19,251 nt of DNA, taken from RGIG3009 sp964389495. GTDB lineage: Bacteria; Bacillota; Clostridia; Oscillospirales; Acutalibacteraceae. The translations under genes were made by a program, and so were the position numbers. The notes under the pieces are model-generated. The model was not told the origin of the DNA. It ran no database searches and saw only the letters and a program-made list of their open reading frames with translations. This document shows, in pieces, positions 14,373 to 19,251 of the stretch. The number at the start of each line of letters is the position of its first letter. Position 1 is the stretch's first letter. The stretch spans positions 1 to 19,251 of the forward strand of contig CAYMDU010000026.1 in assembly GCA_964389495.1 (NCBI GenBank), written 5' to 3'.

Positions 14373-15119
14373 ATGCGTTATGAATTGATGTTTCCCAAGC
14401 AGCTGGCTACTGCCAAGGAAAAAAACATTCCTTTTCTGTTTCCGGTGGGCACTTTGGAATATCACGGCCCGCATTGCAGCTACGGTTGCGACGGCCTGAT
14501 TGCCGAAGGCCTGGCAAAACGCATTGAAAAAGAGCGCGACGTTGTGATTCTCCCCACCTTCTGGTATGGCACCTCCGGCTATGCGGTGGCCGGCCCCGAA
14601 AAGGGCACCGTTACCGCCAGTGCCGAAGTGTTAACCAATACATTCAAAGATATTTTCCTTTCCTTTTTGGAAGGCGGCCTGCGCAACATTGTGGTGATGA
14701 TTCATCATCAATACGAACAGGAAAGCTACATGCCGCTCACCCTGGCTGCCGCTTCCGGTGCCAAATACGCCACCATGGAGTATTTGGAAAAGGTGCGCGG
14801 CCGCGGTTGGTGGGGCGATAATTCCTGCGCCGAATACTACAACAACCTGGACACCGGCGACAACCCGTTCCAGTGGATTCGCGTGATGCCGTGCATGAGC
14901 ACGGCCGTGCAAAACGCCACCGGATACGACCACGCCGGCAAGTTTGAAGCCTCACTGCAAGCAGCCCTGTACCCGGACACCGTGAATCTGGCCGACATTG
15001 ATTTGTCGGATGAATGGTTCATTCAAAGTGCCCGTGAAGCCAGCGCCGAATACGGCGAAAAGATGGCACAACTCAGCGTGGAAGCCCTGATTGAACGCAT
15101 TTGGGGCACGGAGGGCTAA
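14373..15119 (+). CDS. Creatininase family protein
   Basis: The 248-residue length and VGTLEYHGPH motif (about 25-34) place it in PF02633. Glu29, His31 and Asp40 match the spacing of metal ligands E34, H36 and D45 of Pseudomonas creatininase, and HAGKFEAS (187-194) matches the later HAG...ETS segment. The canonical GHxE/GHGGN region reads HHQYEQ (111-116): Glu115 is kept but the histidine position appears to be Gln113. Known activities of the family include amidohydrolysis of creatinine, hydrolysis of flavin-pathway formamides and mycofactocin precursor processing. The start at 14373 lacks a clear ribosome-binding site and probably relies on coupling to the M24 gene. With the creatinase-fold neighbour it recalls a creatinine-to-sarcosine pair, but both active sites diverge, so another cyclic amide or sugar-amide is likelier. 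Confidence 0.88.
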   Translation: MRYELMFPKQLATAKEKNIPFLFPVGTLEYHGPHCSYGCDGLIAEGLAKRIEKERDVVILPTFWYGTSGYAVAGPEKGTVTASAEVLTNTFKDIFLSFLEGGLRNIVVMIHHQYEQESYMPLTLAAASGAKYATMEYLEKVRGRGWWGDNSCAEYYNNLDTGDNPFQWIRVMPCMSTAVQNATGYDHAGKFEASLQAALYPDTVNLADIDLSDEWFIQSAREASAEYGEKMAQLSVEALIERIWGTEG

Positions 15120-15120
15120 C

Positions 15121-17265
15121 ATGGACAGCTGTTTTCTCCCCAACGGAAAAGCGGCCGCCCCCTACCCCCACTTTCCCGATCCGGCCTTTGCCGTGATTTG
15201 GCGCAACTGGGGCTTGGTTCCGCCGGCACGCATTGCCACCGCTTTGAGCAGCACCGAAAGCACGGTTTGCCGCTGGGCACAGCGAATGGGATTGCCGCCT
15301 CATCCCGAGGTGTCCCCCCTGTGGGAACAGCGCGGATTTCTCACCGTGATTCGCAACAACTGGAATTTGTGCGAATACGACCAAATCATGGCGCTCACCA
15401 ACATGACCGATGCCCAGTTGGAATTCACGCTGCGTGAAGACGATTTCATGTGGGACAAAATGGGCAGCCTCAAACCGGAGGTTGCCCGCCCCGCACTGAA
15501 AGACGACTACCCGGCAGCGGTGCAATCCCGCTTGGACGAAATTGCCGCGCTGGTGCAGCGCGTGTCGGCACCCGCCGACAATGCGTTTGCCTTTTTGGCC
15601 CCCTACCGCCGGGCACCGCAAGGCACGGTCACATTGCCTCAGCAAGACCACCTGCGGCTAATGTTTTCCTACTTTGCCCTCTATGGCGACACCCTGGCGG
15701 GCGACGCGCAAGAATCCTATCCGGAAGCCTTGCTGGCACAATACGCCGCCAACGGTGTCAACGCCATTTGGTTACAGGCCTTGTTGCGGCAACTGGCACC
15801 CAACCCGTGGGAAGACCGCGAAGAAGATGCCCGTTTGCGCCCGCAACGGCTGGAATCGCTGCGGCGTTTGGTGGCCCGCGCCGCCAAATACGGCATTGGC
15901 GTGTATCTGTACATCAACGAACCGCGCCCGGAACCGGAAAGTTTCTTTGACAAATTTCCCCACCTGCGCGGCGCAAAATGGTATGCGTTCCGTTGCCTGT
16001 GCACCTCGCTGCCCGAAGTGCAGCAATATTTGGAAGATTCCATGGAATACCTGTTCCGCGAAGTGCCCGGTTTGGCCGGCTATTTCGACATCAGCTATTC
16101 CGAAAACTTCACCAACTGCACTTGCCGCGGCGAAGAATTCCGCGCCACCTGCCCACGCTGCAAAGATGTGCCCGACAAAGAGCTGGTTGCGGCCGTGAAC
16201 AACGCCATGGCTCGCGGCGCTCACCGCGCCAACCCCCACGCCCGTGCCATTTGCCACACCTGGAAATGGGAGCCGGAGTGGGACACCGAAGCCATTGCCA
16301 TGCACACCGAAGACCAATACTTTCTCTCGGTCAGCGAAGAACATTTGCCGTTTGTGCGCGGCGGCGTGGAGACCTATGTGCTGGACTATTCCATGTCGGT
16401 GGTTGGCCCCGGCGAAAAAGCGTTGCGCCGCTGGCAAGCCGCTCAAAAAACCGGGCACAAAGGCATGGCCAAGGTGCAAATCAACAACAGTTGGGAAATG
16501 TCGGCCATGCCGTTTGTTCCCATCTTCGGTCTCATCGGCGAGCATTTAAGCAACATCAAACACGCCGGTGTCAACGATGTCATGCTCACCTGGACCATGG
16601 GCGGCAGCCCTTCGCCCATCACGCAATTTGCCTGTGAATTTCTCGACAGCAGCGAAGAACTCGGCCCCGCACTCACCGCCTTTTTGAAAAAGGAATACGG
16701 CCCATCGGCCGCTGTGGTGGCCGCCGCCGACGAGCAATTCTGCAAGGCGTTCCGTGAATACCCGTTCCACATCACCACCATCTATAACGGGCCGCACACC
16801 TTTGGCCCCATGGCGCCGTTCTTTGCTGAACCCACCGGGTGTGCCTCCACCATGATCGGCTTCCCGTATGACGATCTGGACGGCTACCGCGCCGTGTATC
16901 CGCGCGAAGTGCTGGAAGAACAGTTCCGGTTGCTGTCTGTCTGCTGGAAGCAGGGGCTGGACACACTGGCCGCCCACACCGACACCGGTGCCGCCTACAC
17001 GGAATTGTGCCGCATGGCCAAAGCCACCTATTGCCACATTGCTTCGGCCTATCATCACATTCGCTTCATTCGTTGCCGCGACAACGGCGACACCACCGGC
17101 ATGAAAGCCACCATTGCCGCCGAACAGGCGGTGGTATCCGATTTGATGCAGCTGCGTGCCGAAGATTCCCGCATTGGATTTGAAGCCAGCAATCAATACT
17201 ACTATTCCATGCAGGATTTGGTGGAAAAGCAAATCAACCTGGCCTATCTGGCCGACCGTCTGTAA
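15121..17265 (+). CDS. Glycoside-hydrolase-like protein of unrecognised family with two N-terminal helical repeats
   Basis: The ATG at 15121 follows GGAGGG by 5 nt and lies directly after the creatininase stop. The 714-residue product has no signal peptide. Residues about 26-61 and 77-119 look like two related helix-turn-helix-style modules (WRNWGL...IATAL...MGLPP and IRNNWNL...IMALT...MGSLKP). The middle resembles a TIM barrel of the GH20/GH67/DUF4838 kind: NGVNAIWLQAL (211-221), a helix leading into YGIGVYLYINEP (257-268), FDISYSENF with CTC...CPRC (C333, C335, C344, C347), HTWKWEPE (379-386), and INNSWEMSAMP (454-464). The last 200 residues are helical. I infer a cytoplasmic carbohydrate-active enzyme but cannot name a family or catalytic residues. 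The gene ends the rightward unit. Confidence 0.85.
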   Translation: MDSCFLPNGKAAAPYPHFPDPAFAVIWRNWGLVPPARIATALSSTESTVCRWAQRMGLPPHPEVSPLWEQRGFLTVIRNNWNLCEYDQIMALTNMTDAQLEFTLREDDFMWDKMGSLKPEVARPALKDDYPAAVQSRLDEIAALVQRVSAPADNAFAFLAPYRRAPQGTVTLPQQDHLRLMFSYFALYGDTLAGDAQESYPEALLAQYAANGVNAIWLQALLRQLAPNPWEDREEDARLRPQRLESLRRLVARAAKYGIGVYLYINEPRPEPESFFDKFPHLRGAKWYAFRCLCTSLPEVQQYLEDSMEYLFREVPGLAGYFDISYSENFTNCTCRGEEFRATCPRCKDVPDKELVAAVNNAMARGAHRANPHARAICHTWKWEPEWDTEAIAMHTEDQYFLSVSEEHLPFVRGGVETYVLDYSMSVVGPGEKALRRWQAAQKTGHKGMAKVQINNSWEMSAMPFVPIFGLIGEHLSNIKHAGVNDVMLTWTMGGSPSPITQFACEFLDSSEELGPALTAFLKKEYGPSAAVVAAADEQFCKAFREYPFHITTIYNGPHTFGPMAPFFAEPTGCASTMIGFPYDDLDGYRAVYPREVLEEQFRLLSVCWKQGLDTLAAHTDTGAAYTELCRMAKATYCHIASAYHHIRFIRCRDNGDTTGMKATIAAEQAVVSDLMQLRAEDSRIGFEASNQYYYSMQDLVEKQINLAYLADRL

Positions 17266-17271
17266 TCACAC

Positions 17272-17318
17272 AAAAACCGCCTTTGGGGAGAGTGCTCCCC
17301 AAAGGCGGTTCCTTTTTT
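17272..17318. terminator. Bidirectional terminator between the GH-like gene and the second GH16 gene
   Basis: A perfect 16-bp stem (17275-17290 with 17295-17310, loop AGTG) is followed rightward by CCTTTTTT, and leftward by five T residues. It lies between two converging genes (stops at 17265 and 17332) and can serve both. Confidence 0.92.
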
Positions 17319-17331
17319 GCCTTATGCTGTT

Positions 17332-18123
17332 TTATTTCTGCCAAACGCGAATCCAATCCAGCTCCAAAGGATTGCACCACGAACCGCCGAGAATAATGGC
17401 TTGCGGATCGCGTTCCAAAGGCGCGTAATCGTCGCCGTGCGTTTCGCAATCGTGGTATACCGGTGTGGGCGAAGGAAGCTTCGGCGCATAGGTCACCTGC
17501 ACGCACAGCATTTTGTCCACATAGGTTTCAATAATGCCGTCGTCCCACAGGCAGGTCATGGTGTGCCACTCGCCGTCGTTCAGGCTTTCCGGCGCACGGT
17601 GGTTGCGGTTGCTGATCCAGAAAATCGACTTGCCCCGTTTTTCGGCCCGTTTGCTGTGATGCACGGTGGTTGTCCAATACCCGTCGCCCCAATATTCCAA
17701 CCAGTCCGGCTCCACCCAATCCACAGTTTCGTCTGTCAATTTATCGGGCGGGAACGACCACACAGCGGGAACGCCCTGCTCGCCCGCCTCTTTGATGTTG
17801 GCACGGGGGCGCGGAATCCGAAAACGGAATTCCAGCACACCCTTGAAAAACGCATACCCGTGGTCTTCGCGCGCATTGTAGCTGCACAGGCCGAAATTCC
17901 AAATCGGATTGTTGTTGCACACGGTGAGCACGCTGTTTTCCACCTTGTAGTCGTCGGGGTCCAGCACCGGTGCCCGATAGGCACGGCTCACATACCATTT
18001 GTACCCCGGTTTACCGGTGTTTTTCACATCAATGGTGTCCAGGCTGTCGAAATCGTCTTCGAAATCCAGCCGAAGCATGCCGTGCTCTTTGGCCAGCCAC
18101 GGTGCCTCAATCGGTTTGCTCAT
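17332..18123 (-). CDS. GH16-like protein without signal peptide (cytoplasmic)
   Basis: The 263-residue protein is a relative of the GH16 lipoprotein encoded at 10582-11700. Both share DDFDS.DTID....GK.GY.WYV.R.Y, then a GY...F.G..E.R.R strand, EWHT and a C-terminal LDWIRVW-type strand. The ExDxxE catalytic signature is kept as Glu138-Pro-Asp140-Trp-Leu-Glu143, with proline in an unusual place. The N-terminus MSKPIEAPWL has no signal sequence. GH16 enzymes are normally secreted, so a cytoplasmic version suggests action on imported oligosaccharides, or a binding role (inference). The ATG at 18123 has AAAGGAAG 8 nt upstream. It is divergent from an AraC regulator that probably controls it. Confidence 0.87.
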   Translation of the reverse strand: MSKPIEAPWLAKEHGMLRLDFEDDFDSLDTIDVKNTGKPGYKWYVSRAYRAPVLDPDDYKVENSVLTVCNNNPIWNFGLCSYNAREDHGYAFFKGVLEFRFRIPRPRANIKEAGEQGVPAVWSFPPDKLTDETVDWVEPDWLEYWGDGYWTTTVHHSKRAEKRGKSIFWISNRNHRAPESLNDGEWHTMTCLWDDGIIETYVDKMLCVQVTYAPKLPSPTPVYHDCETHGDDYAPLERDPQAIILGGSWCNPLELDWIRVWQK

Positions 18124-18148
18124 AACGCCACTTCCTTTGTTGCATTGT

Positions 18149-18168
18149 CACCGGTTCCGCCACCGGTG
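18149..18168. promoter_or_regulatory. Inverted repeat in the leader of the cytoplasmic GH16 gene
   Basis: CACCGGT (18149-18155) and ACCGGTG (18162-18168) form a perfect 7-bp inverted repeat around 6 bp. It lies just downstream of the predicted start point near 18174, so it could be an operator or an mRNA hairpin. Confidence 0.45.
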
Positions 18169-18180
18169 CAGGTCAAGCTC

Positions 18181-18209
18181 ATTATACCAAGCCCCTTGCC
18201 GAAAAGCAA
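18181..18209 (-). promoter_or_regulatory. Promoter of the cytoplasmic GH16 gene
   Basis: Read leftward, TTGCTT (18204-18209) and TATAAT (18181-18186) are separated by 17 bp. The -10 is consensus, the -35 matches only the leading TTG, and the leader is about 50 nt. Confidence 0.75.
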
Positions 18210-18227
18210 GCACCTTTTGCTCTTTTC

Positions 18228-18256
18228 TTTACATTTTTGCCGCGGTGTGATACACT
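18228..18256 (+). promoter_or_regulatory. Promoter of the third AraC gene
   Basis: TTTACA (18228-18233) and TACACT (18251-18256) are separated by 17 bp. The start near 18263 leaves about 11 nt of leader, occupied by GAGGTGAT, the same compact layout as the AraC gene next to lacZ. Confidence 0.7.
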
Positions 18257-18273
18257 GAATGTGAGGTGATTTT

Positions 18274-19098
18274 ATGGATCGCACAACCATCACGCGCCTG
18301 TTCCCTCCGCCGGCGGAAACCACGCCCTGTTTTCTCTGCCGCGCCGATTTGATCACCGGCACCGACACCGGCGGCACCCCCTTGCCGCGTGTGCAACCCA
18401 CCGCCCTGTTGCTGGTGGTTTTGGAAGGTGCCGGCACCGTGCAGTGGGGCAGCAACCGTGCCCACACCGTTTCTGCGGGCGACCTTGTGTATCTGCCGCC
18501 CCTGGTTGCTCACACCGGTGCCGCCAAAACGGCCCCTTGGCGTTGCCTGTGCTTTCACTTTGCCGGCCCCGATGCGGCCGCCTGCGGCACCCGCATGGGC
18601 TTTTCCGCCCAACGGCCGATTCGCCGCTGCGGCAGTGCGTTTCCCGCGGTGTGCGCCATTGCCGAACGGCTGCCGGCCGCTCTTGCGCAAGATGCCACTC
18701 ACGCGCCGTTTCTTTCGGCTTTTCGGGAGCTGGCGGTGCTGTGCCGCCTGGTTCCTCTGCCGGAACTCGCCGCCGAAGCCAAGGCCGTCATTCAGGCCAA
18801 CTATGCCTCGGCCGATTTCACGCTGACCCAGCTTTGCCGCCATTTGTCGGTTGACCACGGGCAACTTTGCCACGCCTTTCGGCAAACCTACGGCCTCTCC
18901 ATGGTGAACCTTCTCATTCGCTGCCGTTTGGATTTTGCCAAGCAGCTGCTGGCCACCACAACCCTGCCTGTGCAGGTGGTGGCCTGTTCTTGCGGATTTC
19001 GCGACAAGCCGCATTTCATGCGCAGTTTCAAATCGGCCGAAGGCATCACTCCACTGGCCTACCGCCGTGCCCACCGGCCCCCTGCCTCCCCTGTGTAA
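18274..19098 (+). CDS. AraC family transcriptional regulator, divergent from the cytoplasmic GH16 gene
   Basis: The 274-residue protein has an N-terminal cupin-like half: ALLLVVLEGAGTVQWG at about 43-58, then AGDLVYLPPLVAHTG and WRCLCFHFAG. The C-terminal AraC DNA-binding domain (about 170-265) has FTLTQLCRHLSVDHGQLCHAFRQ and VQVVACSCGFRDKPHFMRSFK, ending ITPLAYRRAH. It probably regulates the GH16 gene across the 150-bp divergent region. The last four residues (ASPV) and the TAA stop are encoded by a copy of a 17-bp repeat found again at 19201, so the original C-terminus was probably altered by a repeat insertion. Alanine, proline and cysteine are more frequent than in the other two AraC proteins. 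Confidence 0.9.
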   Translation: MDRTTITRLFPPPAETTPCFLCRADLITGTDTGGTPLPRVQPTALLLVVLEGAGTVQWGSNRAHTVSAGDLVYLPPLVAHTGAAKTAPWRCLCFHFAGPDAAACGTRMGFSAQRPIRRCGSAFPAVCAIAERLPAALAQDATHAPFLSAFRELAVLCRLVPLPELAAEAKAVIQANYASADFTLTQLCRHLSVDHGQLCHAFRQTYGLSMVNLLIRCRLDFAKQLLATTTLPVQVVACSCGFRDKPHFMRSFKSAEGITPLAYRRAHRPPASPV

Positions 19099-19251
19099 GG
19101 TCGCGAAGACAGTGAATGACAGCCCGGTGGGCTGTCAGAGCCTGAGCGTGACCGAGCCGCAGAGAAGTCACATTACTTGAAATCCGCACAATCCCCTCAA
19201 GCCTCCCCTGTGTAAGGGGAGGTGGCACGGCACATCGTGCCGTGACGGAGG
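19084..19251. repeat. Composite palindromic intergenic repeat region
   Basis: GCCTCCCCTGTGTAAGG occurs exactly at 19084-19100 and 19201-19217. Three hairpins lie in the region: GACAGCCC/GGGCTGTC (19118-19125 with 19129-19136), CCTCCCC/GGGGAGG (19202-19208 with 19216-19222) and CACGGCAC/GTGCCGTG (19226-19233 with 19237-19244). The last two belong to one unit that runs to the window edge; the first 17-bp copy is followed by different sequence, so it is a truncated or recombined unit. No gene is visible after 19098. From memory, similar units are abundant between genes in Oscillospiraceae; copy number cannot be judged here. A hairpin may also terminate the AraC gene, though no T-run is evident. 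Confidence 0.75.

Noticed and set aside
13200..14474. 424-codon leftward open frame opposite the M24 gene
   Set aside because: It is an antisense shadow rich in Gly, Phe and His with no domain or start signals.
13197..15119. True creatinine degradation pair (creatininase and creatinase)
   Set aside because: Fold pairing fits, but altered active-site residues and the carbohydrate context make the literal assignment unsafe; kept only as an analogy.
1..19251. CRISPR arrays, phage genes, transposases or rRNA
   Set aside because: No regularly spaced repeats, integrase or transposase motifs, or rRNA sequence were seen.

Overview
The window looks like a chromosomal segment of a moderately GC-rich Firmicute, most likely a gut or host-associated clostridium of the Oscillospirales/Ruminococcaceae type. 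The pointers are strong Shine-Dalgarno sites, near-consensus sigma-A promoters, Gram-positive-style lipoproteins, a GSI-alpha glutamine synthetase, a BMP-type purine transporter cluster, and a palindrome-rich repeat at the right edge of the kind I associate with Oscillospiraceae genomes. The taxonomic call is inference from style, not from a marker gene.

Left part (1-6770), mostly housekeeping. A minus-strand purine-salvage operon runs xpt (xanthine phosphoribosyltransferase), a BMP-family lipoprotein, an intercistronic hairpin, then an ABC ATPase that leaves the window. Next comes a minus-strand tRNA-Lys(UUU) with its own consensus promoter and terminator. Divergent from it are glnA and a cytidylate kinase-like gene, ending in a bidirectional terminator shared with mtaB (tRNA methylthiotransferase). 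mtaB overlaps the end of an AraC-family regulator by 4 bp.

Middle (6771-10049). The AraC gene is divergent from a 1008-residue family 2 beta-galactosidase. The intergenic region shows a -10 but no -35 for lacZ, which suggests activator dependence. Two back-to-back hairpins close this unit and the convergent one.

Right part (10050-19251) is the interesting accessory locus. A central control region (about 12658-12794) with three helically phased AAGTACA copies separates two divergent transcription units. Leftward are a PocR-domain AraC regulator, a secreted GH16 lipoprotein and a small membrane protein. Rightward are four genes: an ASRT-like (Anabaena sensory rhodopsin transducer) protein, an M24/creatinase-fold protein whose metal ligands are mostly replaced, a creatininase-family protein, and a 714-residue glycoside-hydrolase-like protein of a family I cannot name. 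A bidirectional terminator follows, then a second GH16 protein with no signal peptide, divergent from a third AraC regulator.

Working model (inference): the lipoprotein GH16 acts on a glycan outside the cell. The imported product is handled by cytoplasmic proteins: the second GH16, the GH-like barrel, the creatininase/creatinase-fold pair and the beta-galactosidase. ASRT may bind a sugar-like ligand, and the PocR-AraC protein may sense the inducer. No transporter for this product is visible in the window. The combination, rather than any one gene, is the best candidate for an undescribed catabolic system.
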